The translations under genes and the position numbers were made by a program. The notes under the pieces are model-generated. The model had not been told where the DNA came from and ran no database searches. It worked only from the letters and a program-made list of their open reading frames with translations. Below are positions 26,329 through 34,692 of a stretch of DNA of 64,000 nucleotides, piece after piece; the first letter of the stretch is position 1; every line of letters begins with the position of its first letter. The DNA is taken from positions 3,094,001 through 3,158,000 of the forward strand of contig NZ_CP157804.1 of assembly GCF_040112705.1 (NCBI RefSeq). Reading direction: 5' to 3'. The DNA comes from Flagellimonas sp. MMG031 (GTDB lineage: Bacteria > Bacteroidota > Bacteroidia > Flavobacteriales > Flavobacteriaceae).

Positions 26329-27186
26329 ATGATTTGCAGAATATTCCTGAACATTCGCTATGTCAAATTGATATTGCTATTGGCCATATCAGGATCGGTG
26401 ATGGCCCAGGGCCACGGCCCCCTCTATGGGCTACAGACACCGACCCTTGCCAAAGGCGGTGTGGATTTGAACGTGGCCGGGATGAGCCTAGGCACAGAAA
26501 CCGAAACCTCCTATATGTTGCGCTACCTATTTTCCTATGGCATTACAGAAGATCTACAGGTAAACCTTACCACGCCCACACTGATAGAACGGTTGGGCGA
26601 GACGCCAAGGACACGGGGCAATAGCAATATGCCCGCCAATGGGGATATCGAGGCTTCCCTTTGGTACCGTTTTTTCTCGAACGCCTTTGGTGTGGGAAAG
26701 CGGTTTGAGTCCACTGCCATCGTGGGTGTTTCCGCTCCTACCGATAATGTCAGGGGACAGGTCAATGTCGGCAACGCTATACATGCGGCCATTTCCACGG
26801 GCTATGCCTCACGCACTTGGTATGCATGGATCGGTGGCGGTTACCAATATTATTTTGAAAGAGATGACGAACGATTGGGCGACCTGCCCTATGCGAGTGC
26901 CGTTGTGGGGTACCGGCCCAATATCTTTATGGGTGATTACCCAAAACCCGATTGGCGCATCTTTATCGAATCATTGGCCGAATTCCCTGGAGGCAATAAA
27001 ATTGATGGACAACTGGATTTTAGCGATACGCGCAGTACAAAGGTTTTGGTGGGACCTTCTTTCCTAGGACTTTACGGTGCTTGGGGCATATCCTTTGGTG
27101 CGATGGTTCCAGTAGTACAGGATTTGACACCCGGTTCGGTAAAAGAAAGGTATCGGATTGCCGTAAATTTAAGTTATTGGTTGTAA
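26329..27186 (+). CDS. Exported beta-barrel protein, outer membrane
   Basis: About 285 residues with signal peptide (NIRYVKLILLLAISGSVMAQG) and alternating strands ending in SYWL, the C-terminal aromatic typical of beta barrels. The start GPLYGLQTPTLAKGGVDLNVAGMS and EDLQVNLTTPTLIERLGE recall outer-membrane transporter-like proteins found with metal genes. ATG at 26329 is used; the TTG at 26323 would add two residues. 17 bp lie between it and the thioredoxin-like gene. Its substrate is unknown. Confidence 0.75.
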   Translation: MICRIFLNIRYVKLILLLAISGSVMAQGHGPLYGLQTPTLAKGGVDLNVAGMSLGTETETSYMLRYLFSYGITEDLQVNLTTPTLIERLGETPRTRGNSNMPANGDIEASLWYRFFSNAFGVGKRFESTAIVGVSAPTDNVRGQVNVGNAIHAAISTGYASRTWYAWIGGGYQYYFERDDERLGDLPYASAVVGYRPNIFMGDYPKPDWRIFIESLAEFPGGNKIDGQLDFSDTRSTKVLVGPSFLGLYGAWGISFGAMVPVVQDLTPGSVKERYRIAVNLSYWL

Positions 27187-27214
27187 ACACAGTATAAATT
27201 AAAAAGCACATATA

Positions 27215-27700
27215 ATGAAAAACATCAAAATGATGGCCCTGATCGGTATTCTTGGAATAGGCACGATAAGCGGCCAAATCGCCAGGGTTGACCAAGAAGT
27301 CTATGGAATGGACTGCGCGCCCTGTGCCTATGGATTGGAACGCGGGTTGAAAAAGATGGACGGGCTTCAGGAGGTTCGCGTCAGCCTGAACGATGGAAAA
27401 GCGTATTTGGGATTGGCCGAAAAAAATGACCTTACCTTACGTAGCATTCAGGAAGAGGTCAAAAAGAACGGTTTTTCGGCAAAGAAAGCCGAAGTGGTTC
27501 TAATGGGTAACGCAACGAAAGAGGATGGCCAATGGTACATCGAGACCGATAACGAACGGTTTGCGGTATCGCAGGATACATCTATCGAATTGGTTCAAAA
27601 ATTGGCGGTGGGCAGGACAACGCTAAGTGGCACGGTACAGGATGAAGATGATGATAATCTCTCGGACCAATGGGAGATCATACTGTCCAAAATAGAATAG
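27215..27700 (+). CDS. Exported heavy-metal-associated (HMA) domain protein
   Basis: 161 residues: signal peptide MKNIKMMALIGILGIGTISGQ, then IARVDQEVYGMDCAPCAYGLERGLKKMDGLQEVRVSLNDGKAYLGL, an HMA domain with the C-x-x-C site CAPC, then a second half of unknown fold (GQWYIETDNERFAVSQD). A periplasmic metal chaperone role fits. 28 bp after the outer-membrane protein, 5 bp before the MerF/MerT-like gene. Confidence 0.85.
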   Translation: MKNIKMMALIGILGIGTISGQIARVDQEVYGMDCAPCAYGLERGLKKMDGLQEVRVSLNDGKAYLGLAEKNDLTLRSIQEEVKKNGFSAKKAEVVLMGNATKEDGQWYIETDNERFAVSQDTSIELVQKLAVGRTTLSGTVQDEDDDNLSDQWEIILSKIE

Positions 27701-27705
27701 GCCTT

Positions 27706-28011
27706 ATGAAAGTAATTCTCAAAATGGTATTGGGCACCAGCTTGGTAGCGGCCCTTCTTCCGGTAATGTGCTGTTTGGCCCCGACCTTGTTGTCGGTCGT
27801 GGCGGGACTGGGTTTCTTGGGTGGGAATTTTGAATGGGTACATCCCGTGCAGCCCTATCTGACCACTATTTCGGCAGGAACGCTTGGGTTCGCCCATTTT
27901 AAAAACATCAAAAATGAAAGGAAATGTGGGAATGCAGGTCCTTGTCAAAACCATGGACAAAAGCACCACATTAATTCGTGGACGCTTGGACCGTTACATT
28001 TCTGGTTTTAA
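27706..28011 (+). CDS. Small MerF/MerT-like membrane protein
   Basis: 101 residues from ATG 27706: MKVILKMVLGTSLVAALLPVMCCLAPTLLSVVAGLGFLGGNFEW, with a vicinal Cys pair (MCC) in the first helix as in MerT/MerF, and a second helix near PYLTTISAGTLGFAHF. A Cys-x(n)-Cys and two His-rich ends (ECGNAGPCQNHGQKHH) follow. A second mercury-transport-like protein in this cluster. Start at 27670 would run inside the previous gene and is less likely. Confidence 0.7.
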   Translation: MKVILKMVLGTSLVAALLPVMCCLAPTLLSVVAGLGFLGGNFEWVHPVQPYLTTISAGTLGFAHFKNIKNERKCGNAGPCQNHGQKHHINSWTLGPLHFWF

Positions 28012-28029
28012 TACTTACGATAGTAAACT

Positions 28030-28857
28030 ATGGATATGAATATTAGACCCGCACATATTATTCAGGTTGTTTTTTTACTGTCCCTTATGTCAAGTTGTGA
28101 GCAGCCCGAGAAACAATGGCAGTTCGAACGGAAGATCATGCTGCCCGAGGAAGCCCGACCCTTGGCTTTGGCCAAAGATGGTGATGCGATATGGTTTTCC
28201 GATCCTGATTATTTTAGGCTTTACAAGATCGACCGGGACGGAGAGCTGTTGGATTCGATTACTGGTATCCAGCGACCAATGAACATCCATACTGACAATG
28301 GCACCCTGTTTATTCCCGAATTTTTGACGGACACCATCTGGCAATATAGAGATGACAAAAGATGGCCTTTGAAACTATCCAAAAGACCACAGGCCCCAGC
28401 AGGGGTTTCCATTTACGGAGATACAGTTCTTGTAGCCGATTTTTATAACCACCGAATCATCGTACAGACACCGAATGAATGCTTCACTATTGGTAGGCAG
28501 GGGCACAAAGATGGGGAGCTGTACTATCCGTTAGACGTAAAGATGAAGGATAACAGGATATATGTGGCCGATGCGTACAACAGCAGAATACAGGTCTTCG
28601 GGTTCGATGGAACACACCTAAAAACCATTGGTGGAAATGAAAAAATGAACGTCGCTTCCGGTATTGCAATGGGGGGAAGGGAGTTCGCAATTACCGACCA
28701 AGAAAATGGCCGGGTGTTGATTTACAGCTTTGATGGATCATTGCGGCAAGTCTTGACCGAAAGCATCAAGTATCCAACGGATGTGCAATTCGACGGGGAA
28801 TACCTATACAGCACGAATTTTAAGGAGAACGCAATTTTAATCTGGTCAAGAAAATAG
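28030..28857 (+). CDS. NHL-repeat lipoprotein
   Basis: 275 residues. Lipoprotein signal IIQVVFLLSLMSSCEQP. NHL-type repeats of the form PLDVKMKDNRIYVADAYNSRIQVFGFDGTHLKTIG recur about five times (residues about 60-270), forming a beta propeller. No enzyme signature. It is the last gene of the metal cluster, 18 bp after the MerF/MerT-like gene; role unknown, perhaps binding of a partner or of metal thiols at the cell surface. Confidence 0.8.
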   Translation: MDMNIRPAHIIQVVFLLSLMSSCEQPEKQWQFERKIMLPEEARPLALAKDGDAIWFSDPDYFRLYKIDRDGELLDSITGIQRPMNIHTDNGTLFIPEFLTDTIWQYRDDKRWPLKLSKRPQAPAGVSIYGDTVLVADFYNHRIIVQTPNECFTIGRQGHKDGELYYPLDVKMKDNRIYVADAYNSRIQVFGFDGTHLKTIGGNEKMNVASGIAMGGREFAITDQENGRVLIYSFDGSLRQVLTESIKYPTDVQFDGEYLYSTNFKENAILIWSRK

Positions 28858-29301
28858 TGGGGGACATTGGACAATTCACTTGTTCCTTAAAAAGTTCGCT
28901 TTACAAAACGACCATCCTTTAAACTGAGCGGGAAACCGATTAAGCCATTACTGAAAACAAGATTCCCAGAATCATGTTTTTGTCCCAAATTTCAAGGTTC
29001 ACATTCCCGCTTGTTGTTTGAACAATCCAATCGAAAAACGTAAATGATTGAACCTTCATTGATTTAAAATTTCAGAACCAATGTTCTACGTATACAGACC
29101 AGGATCCTTGACCTCTTTAATCAAAAAAATCCAATGTGTTTCTAAGTATGCCGTATCATCTGTGAGCCCTATCGTAGGGAGTCCGAACCATCATTCCATG
29201 TAGTCGGCATTGTATTGGGCCTGTTTGACCCAAGTAGGGTTTGACGTATGCCAATTGTTATATTACTGAAACAAATAATAAATCCTTAAATCTTAATTTT
29301 T
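28858..29301. other. Intergenic region
   Basis: About 440 bp without a gene, between the metal cluster and the DUF4382 gene. The last 50 bp must hold the promoter of the latter. I see no hairpin or repeat worth naming. Confidence 0.5.
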
Positions 29302-30255
29302 ATGAAGACCCTTTTGAAAAACTTGGGAATTATCTTTGGAACAATGCTTTTGATAGTATCCTGTAGTGACAACAATGAAAATGACAATGTAGAGAAGGAA
29401 TCTTATCAAACAACCCTTAAAATGACCGATGCACCCATTGACAATGCGAACGTGGAAGCGGTGTTCATCACGGTCTCCGATGTAAAGGTGGACGGAAACT
29501 CCATTGAGGGGTTCTCCAAGACCACTTTTGACCTTTCGGCCTTGGTCAACGGCCAGACGAAGACCTTGGGCAATCTCCAAATGGAGGCAGGGACCTATTC
29601 CAACATTGAATTGGTCCTGGACTATGCCAATGACATGAACGGCAACAGTCCCGGATGTTATGTGGAAATGGCCGATGGGACCAAGGACAGGATAGAGGCC
29701 TCTTCCAATACTGTGGACATCACGGATTCCTTTGAGGTCTTTGCCACCAATACCAATGAGATCATCATCGATTTCGACCTGCGAAAGACCATAAAGGAAG
29801 AACAGGGGACCTTGGAATCGGACTTTGATTTCGTGACGCTTTCTGAGCTTTCCGCAGGTATTCGGACCGTAAACAAAGAAGCGACGGGAGAGATTTCGGG
29901 TACGGTCAACGATTCCCAAGATACTTCCGATAAAATTGTGGTGTATGCCTATGAAAAGGGCACATACAATGCCGAAGTGGAGACCCAGGGCCAGGGCGAG
30001 AGCAGTATCAGGTTCGCCAATGCCGTGACCAGTGCTGAAGTGGGCGGAATCAACAACTCCTATAGCCTTAACTTTTTGGCCGAAGGGGAGTATGAACTCA
30101 TCTTTGCTTCCTATACCCAAGATGGTACTGAGTTTTATTTCAACTCACAATTGGAAGTGGAGTCCACCACAGGTCTCGACCTGGGGGCCATCAATATCAC
30201 ATCGGCCCTACAGTTGAGCGCCAATGTCACCGTGACCGGGACCGCTTCGCTATAG
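29302..30255 (+). CDS. DUF4382-domain lipoprotein
   Basis: 317 residues: lipoprotein signal LGIIFGTMLLIVSCSDN; then the DUF4382 pattern TTLKMTDAPIDNANVEAVFITVSDVKVDG, FDLSALVNGQTKTLGNLQMEAGTYSNIELVLDYAND. The C-terminal third (EISGTVNDSQDTSDKIVVYAYEKGTYNAEV) is a carboxypeptidase-regulatory-like beta domain. Surface or periplasmic, function unknown; frequent in Bacteroidota. It has its own terminator. Confidence 0.85.
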   Translation: MKTLLKNLGIIFGTMLLIVSCSDNNENDNVEKESYQTTLKMTDAPIDNANVEAVFITVSDVKVDGNSIEGFSKTTFDLSALVNGQTKTLGNLQMEAGTYSNIELVLDYANDMNGNSPGCYVEMADGTKDRIEASSNTVDITDSFEVFATNTNEIIIDFDLRKTIKEEQGTLESDFDFVTLSELSAGIRTVNKEATGEISGTVNDSQDTSDKIVVYAYEKGTYNAEVETQGQGESSIRFANAVTSAEVGGINNSYSLNFLAEGEYELIFASYTQDGTEFYFNSQLEVESTTGLDLGAINITSALQLSANVTVTGTASL

Positions 30256-30278
30256 GCAATCCCATCGATTATAACAAG

Positions 30279-30301
30279 AAAAGCCCCAGAACGGGGCTTT
30301 T
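30279..30301. terminator. Bidirectional terminator between convergent genes
   Basis: Stem aaaagcccc (30279-30287) with ggggctttt (30293-30301) and a 5-nt loop; A and T runs on both sides allow it to serve the DUF4382 gene on the plus strand and the metalloprotease gene on the minus strand. Confidence 0.85.
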
Positions 30302-30317
30302 TTTATGGTCAAAGGTT

Positions 30318-31124
30318 TTATTTGCCACCATTGGCCTGTAAATCTGCCAAACAGGCTGCATCCAATCCTGGAATGGTGCCGCCACTAATCATATTGATGA
30401 GCCCCTCACCGGTTTCCGCTGTCCAATACATCAGACAATCCTCAGTGGTACAATGCTTTCCGTGTGTCTCATCCTGATGCGTACTTTGCAATGGGGTACC
30501 GGCATTTACCAATCCCAATAGATGTCCAAACTCATGGTCAAGGACCGTGGTCTCCAGAACCGTAGTGCTCGGGGCCAAGGGTTGTCCGCTAAATTCCCGG
30601 ATGGTATCTGCAAAGATGACAAAGGAGGTGTTCCTGTAGGCTACCCCCAATACGGAACCGTTTTCCGTGTTCTCGGAATATTCCCCATCAATAAAAAGGC
30701 CAAAAACCTTTAGGATACCCTCTTGGTTATAGGCTGTACGTATATCATCCTCCAAGTTCCTGATATCCGTAATGGAATAAACGGCCTGCCCCGAGGATGA
30801 AATCTCTGTAAGCGCAATGGTAACCCCATCGGGTTTATGGAGCCGTTCCATCAAGAAGGACTCAAAATTGTCCAAGGTTGTTGCACTGGGCTTTAGACCT
30901 TCCACATAGAATATTTCAAGGTGCAGTGCTGGAAAACGGGAACCATCCAACAGATCTGCGGCCGAATCCCCGACGGACTTACGGTTCTGTGAAACATCCA
31001 TTGTGTCGTTCAATCCATTTCCATCATCCGCTTGTCCCGAGTCGGCACTGCAGCCAAGACCCAAAATACCAAGCAATCCCATTAAACAAATGGAACAAAA
31101 TCTTTTTCTTACATGTAATTCCAT
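30318..31124 (-). CDS. Lipoprotein zinc metalloprotease (metzincin-like)
   Basis: 268 residues: lipoprotein signal ICLMGLLGILGLGCSAD, then an acidic linker. The zinc site is TVLDHEFGHLLGLVNAGTPLQSTHQD, i.e. HExxHxxGxxxxG...H with a Met-turn candidate in DCLMYWTAETGEG. The protein resembles membrane metalloproteases of Bacteroidota in the archaemetzincin/pregnancy-type region. It acts outside the inner membrane, substrate unknown. Two Cys flank the third His (HCTTEDC). Confidence 0.75.
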   Translation of the reverse strand: MELHVRKRFCSICLMGLLGILGLGCSADSGQADDGNGLNDTMDVSQNRKSVGDSAADLLDGSRFPALHLEIFYVEGLKPSATTLDNFESFLMERLHKPDGVTIALTEISSSGQAVYSITDIRNLEDDIRTAYNQEGILKVFGLFIDGEYSENTENGSVLGVAYRNTSFVIFADTIREFSGQPLAPSTTVLETTVLDHEFGHLLGLVNAGTPLQSTHQDETHGKHCTTEDCLMYWTAETGEGLINMISGGTIPGLDAACLADLQANGGK

Positions 31125-31682
31125 ATTTACCCAACGGCAGATAAAAAAGGATAGTATGCCCTTGTCCCGTTTATTTTTAAACCATATTCCCTCGACCTAA
31201 CGTTTCGAAAGACCTTTTTGGACAATCGCCTGAGCACCACCTTGCGGTGGCAAAATATCGATCTTTTGCTTTTGGGCAGCAAAGAGTAGCTTTCACGACC
31301 TTTGGGGAAGGGGAATTTTTTACCACCATCAAATATATCATTGTGGTGGACATAATTATCCCAAGTCTATCCTATACCTTCAGTAACGCAAAGAACAAAT
31401 CGCGGTTCATTGATAGTGAGTTTGGCAAAAAAGAATTTTAAAAGTAATACCCTAGATAAAAAACATGTCCCCCACTCTTTTTTTGGTGTCCATGCCCATA
31501 ATGGAACCATAGGTTTAATTAAGGGAAGGGATAAAGGAAGCTATCCCATTACCTTGGTCCATTCAGTAGAACCCTGGGAGCACAATAATCAGTTGGACAT
31601 TATAGCTTACATAACGATGTAGATAAACAATGGATGTCCAAAAAAAAGAGACCTGGTGACAGGCCCCTTCCATCAATCTTTG
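31125..31682. other. Intergenic region with a possible terminator of the ParB-like gene
   Basis: About 560 bp. Short frames here (for example 31247-31441) lack natural composition. At 31650-31665 gacctg/caggcc with a 4-nt loop is followed on the minus strand by an 8-T run, a plausible terminator for the ParB-like gene. A promoter for the metalloprotease must lie just upstream of 31124. Confidence 0.5.
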
Positions 31683-33479
31683 TTAATCCTCAATTGCCTT
31701 GGCCTGCCGTTCCAGAACTATAATCCTTTCCTTGATCCTTGCTTCACGCTTTTGACGACTTTCTGCATATGTTTCTTCAATGGCCGAGATCTTTTTTTTG
31801 TAAAAGGATAGCATCGCCACATAGAAAGATTGGTTGGTCAGGTCATTGGTATGGTTGCTTTCCCCAAGGTGTACCTGCCGGGTCAACAAAAACCGTATCA
31901 GTTTATAGAAGGTCTCTTTCTTGAAGTTTTGTTTGAACCGGGCCACCAGCTCCTCTCGGGACAATTTGGAATCCTCCCCAATGAACCCCTCAAAATGTTC
32001 CCTTTGACTATAATATCCAATGTTGTTCTCGAACAGTGAGATGGAGATGGCCACCATTTCATCCGTGGTCAAAGGTTTGTTCCTATTGATGTAATCCGTT
32101 TCCCGGATCATATCCACCACTTCCTTGAACTGGTGGTTGTTCTCGATCTGTTTTTTCCTAAGTTCCCGTGCATGAATCTTGATGATCTGTTCCTCTGGGG
32201 AACATTCGGCCATCTTCCGTTCCTCCAAGGACTTGGCACCTGAACTTCCATTATTGGTTTCTTCCCTGACCTTTACAAAAATGGACTGTGTCAAGTAGGT
32301 ATCCGTTTCCAGTAGAATACCCTTTTCAAATCCATTTTCCACGGCCTTGTCCCATGCCTCCTTTTCCTCGGTGAAGGATTCCAAAGCTTCGTCAAGGAAT
32401 TCAGCCAATTCTTCCTCGGTGTATTCATAGTGCCGGTGCTCTTCTTTAATGCTTTTCATGGTAGGCTCAAGAGGCTCCTTTAAAATTTCCAGTTCATTGG
32501 TCAAATGTACCTCAAGACCTTCTTTTTCCATTTGGGCCATGACCCATTGGTTGTGTTCCTCATCCACCCAATATTTGCTGATGTTGGGTACCAGTTTCAG
32601 TCCCTCCTTTTTCACCCTTTTCAAGAGTTGCATAAATGTCTTGGTCTTTTTGTTCTCAAAACAGGATGTCCGGGTACAGACCATCTTCCCTTCCCCGAAC
32701 AAGTTACCTTGGTTAGCGGCATTGAAGGGACAGACAACACATGCCCCTGCTTTGGGCACCAAAGTTTTGTCCGTTACATCAAAGCAGGCTTTGGTCAGGT
32801 CAAAGGTCCGGCTTTCAATCATCCGTTTGATCCGATGCCCTTGGTATTCTCCTTCAAGGCTTTCTAGCATCATCTGTTGTTCCCCAGGTTCAAAAAGGGC
32901 CACTGCCACCCCAAGGGAAATGGTCATTTCCCCATTTCGGACAAAGACCCTAAACCCTTCGATCAAGCCTGCTAGTTTGATGCGCTGGCGGATATAGTTC
33001 TCGGAACGACCCAACCGTTTGGCAATCTCGTTCGGTTCGTAGCGGTCCAACAGAAACTGGATGGCCTCTGCCTCCTCTGTGGGTTCCACATCCTTCCGTT
33101 GCAGGTTCTCAATGATCTGCACTTCCAGAACTTCCGTATCGACATAGTTCCTTACCATGGCAGGGATAGTGGACAATCCTGCCAATCTACTGGCACGGAA
33201 CCGACGTTCCCCCATGACGATGATATAGCCATCATCTGATTTTCGTACCGTGATCGGCTGTAACACCCCATGTTCGGCAATGCTCTGTGCCAAATGATGG
33301 AGACTTTGCTCATCAAAGGTCTTTCGGGGTTGTGTCGGATCTGGAGAAACCGAACCGATTTCCAACATCTGGATTTGTGGAACAGCATTCCGTTCCTTCT
33401 GCGGTGTGGGTCGCTTTACTTTTGATGATTGCTTGGCGTTTCCCTTGCGTGTCGCTCTTTGTTTTGTTTGTGCTTCCAT
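31683..33479 (-). CDS. ParB-like partition/regulatory protein
   Basis: 598 residues from ATG 33479 (MEAQTKQRATRKGNAKQSSK). ParB N-terminal domain: IQMLEIGSVSPDPTQPRKTFDEQSLHHLAQSIAEHGVLQPITVR, the CTP-binding box MGERRFRASRLAG, ENLQRKDVEPTEEAEA, then the HTH EIAKRLGRSENYIRQRIKLAG. A four-Cys patch follows (CVVCPFNAANQG...CTRTSCF), as in many plasmid ParB-like proteins. The long C-terminal part is coiled and charged. No ParA lies beside it. Starts upstream of 33479 are in poor composition. The leader is shared with the small gene at 12600. Confidence 0.9.
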   Translation of the reverse strand: MEAQTKQRATRKGNAKQSSKVKRPTPQKERNAVPQIQMLEIGSVSPDPTQPRKTFDEQSLHHLAQSIAEHGVLQPITVRKSDDGYIIVMGERRFRASRLAGLSTIPAMVRNYVDTEVLEVQIIENLQRKDVEPTEEAEAIQFLLDRYEPNEIAKRLGRSENYIRQRIKLAGLIEGFRVFVRNGEMTISLGVAVALFEPGEQQMMLESLEGEYQGHRIKRMIESRTFDLTKACFDVTDKTLVPKAGACVVCPFNAANQGNLFGEGKMVCTRTSCFENKKTKTFMQLLKRVKKEGLKLVPNISKYWVDEEHNQWVMAQMEKEGLEVHLTNELEILKEPLEPTMKSIKEEHRHYEYTEEELAEFLDEALESFTEEKEAWDKAVENGFEKGILLETDTYLTQSIFVKVREETNNGSSGAKSLEERKMAECSPEEQIIKIHARELRKKQIENNHQFKEVVDMIRETDYINRNKPLTTDEMVAISISLFENNIGYYSQREHFEGFIGEDSKLSREELVARFKQNFKKETFYKLIRFLLTRQVHLGESNHTNDLTNQSFYVAMLSFYKKKISAIEETYAESRQKREARIKERIIVLERQAKAIED

Positions 33480-33494
33480 GATTTTTGGATTTTG

Positions 33495-33600
33495 GTTAAA
33501 CAATATTTGAGCAAAAACCAAGCGGAAGACAAAATTTTGGGGTGGCAAGGAAACGGAATAAAAAGAGACTTACGGAACGGCTTTATGCCGTCCCTTGTCC
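33495..33600 (-). promoter_or_regulatory. Leader of the ParB-like gene, shared with the small gene at 12.7 kb
   Basis: On the minus strand: ACGGCATAAAGCCGTTCCGTA (hairpin with arms acggc/gccgt), TTATTCCGTTTCCTT, AAAATTTTG, and GCTCAAATATTG, ending about 18 nt before the ATG at 33479. The blocks correspond to those at 12795-12895 in the same order and at the same distance from the start codon. Confidence 0.6.
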
Positions 33601-33862
33601 GAGAAAATTATGCGAGCTTAACTTTCGGGAATATTGGTAAGAAAATAAAAGTTATAAGGCAAAATTCAAGCGTTGGTACCTGATGTGATTTATAATGGTT
33701 TCAAAAGCGCTCCTTGGGAACCCAATGGTTGCCCTTGCCATGCATATAGACAAGTTTAAGAATTTTGGCCCAAGAGCACACTGTTCATTAATTTGTTTAT
33801 AACACACCGTCGACAAAGCCCCTACCCCATTGACTTTCTTCCTGGAAAAAACTAACTTCACT

Positions 33863-33935
33863 ACATGGTAAACATCGGTGTTCACAATTCACTCGAAATA
33901 TCAAAATAGCTCATGAACACCGATGTTTACCATGT
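33863..33935. repeat. Long inverted repeat with 22-bp arms
   Basis: Arms at 33863-33884 and 33914-33935 are perfect inverted copies (acatggtaaac... against ...gtttaccatgt), separated by 29 nt. It lies between the ParB-like gene and the abiE operon. It may be a binding site of the ParB-like or AbiEi protein, or a remnant of a tiny transposable element; no target duplication is evident. Confidence 0.7.
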
Positions 33936-33945
33936 GGAAAATTTG

Positions 33946-33979
33946 CCTAGTGCTGTTGGTCTTGACCAACAGCACTAGG
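33946..33979. repeat. 34-nt near-perfect palindrome
   Basis: cctagtgctgttggtc (33946-33961), tt, gaccaacagcactagg (33964-33979): 16 perfectly paired bases around a 2-nt centre. No T run follows on either side, so a simple terminator is less likely; such a palindrome looks like a protein-binding or centromere-like (parS-type) site next to the ParB-like gene. Confidence 0.75.
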
Positions 33980-34032
33980 TTTACACCCTCCATCTTTTGT
34001 GATTTTCACTCTTGTCTCCCCAAAAATTTATT

Positions 34033-34061
34033 CGTCACATTTTTTTACTAAATTTGTGACG
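34033..34061 (+). promoter_or_regulatory. Promoter and palindromic operator of the abiE operon
   Basis: TAAATTTG at 34049-34056 matches the Bacteroidota -7 consensus exactly. Arms cgtcaca (34033-34039) and tgtgacg (34055-34061) form an inverted repeat over it. The ATG of the antitoxin is 17 bp further. AbiEi proteins repress their own operon by binding inverted repeats, so this is a likely operator. Confidence 0.65.
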
Positions 34062-34077
34062 GAAAATAAGTTACAAA

Positions 34078-34692
34078 ATGCCCATACCCACTGAAAAACT
34101 TATAAAAAATTCAATTTCGAACCATAAGCGTGGAAAAATTTTTTTCCCGAAAAACTTTTCCAAATTCGGTACATCTGAAGCGATAAGGCAAGCATTGAAA
34201 AGGTTAGAGGACAAAGGTTTTTTGATCCGATTGGCCCAAGGCATTTATCTATATCCCAAAGAACACAAGCTACTTGGGACGTTATATCCGTCTTTGGAAG
34301 AAATTGCCAAAGCAATCTCTAAAAGGGATAAGGCCAGAATTATTCCCACTGGGATTCAGGCACTCAACCAACTGGGGCTTTCCACACAGGTACCTTTGAA
34401 TTTAGTTTACTTGACGGACGGAACTTCCCGTACCATATCCGTTGGGGAAAATACAATAAAGTTTAAAAAGGCTTCCCCTAAAATTCTAGCCGTCAAGAGT
34501 GAGACCAATATTCTTATCATGCAAGCCCTGCGCCAATTGGGCAAACACAATATAGATGACAAAACCTTGGAGAAAATAAATATGATACTCCAAAAGGTTG
34601 ATAGAGAATCAATAGTTCATGATATGAAGCTAGCTCCTGTTTGGATTTCTGAAATTATGCAAAATTCACTATCAAAAAGGGAACCGACATGA
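34078..34692 (+). CDS. abiEi: AbiEi-type antitoxin (DUF6088)
   Basis: 204 residues. Winged-helix N-terminus: KIFFPKNFSKFGTSEAIRQALKRLEDKGFLIRLAQGIYLYPKEH, then the AbiEi body (IIPTGIQALNQLGLSTQVPLNLVYLTDGTSRTISVGENTIKFKKASPK). It represses the operon and counters the toxin without direct binding (type IV). Its stop overlaps the toxin start as ATGA at 34689-34692, so translation is coupled. Confidence 0.92.
   Translation: MPIPTEKLIKNSISNHKRGKIFFPKNFSKFGTSEAIRQALKRLEDKGFLIRLAQGIYLYPKEHKLLGTLYPSLEEIAKAISKRDKARIIPTGIQALNQLGLSTQVPLNLVYLTDGTSRTISVGENTIKFKKASPKILAVKSETNILIMQALRQLGKHNIDDKTLEKINMILQKVDRESIVHDMKLAPVWISEIMQNSLSKREPT

Noticed and set aside
31247..31622. Short plus-strand frames in the gap before the ParB-like gene
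   Set aside because: Irregular composition, no neighbour in the same direction, and no family likeness.
33652..33885. 77-residue minus-strand frame starting in the 22-bp-arm inverted repeat
   Set aside because: Its start lies in the repeat itself and the composition is irregular. I could not link it to any family.
33946..33979. The 34-nt palindrome as a rho-independent terminator
   Set aside because: No T run on either strand and a 2-nt loop; a protein-binding site is the better explanation.
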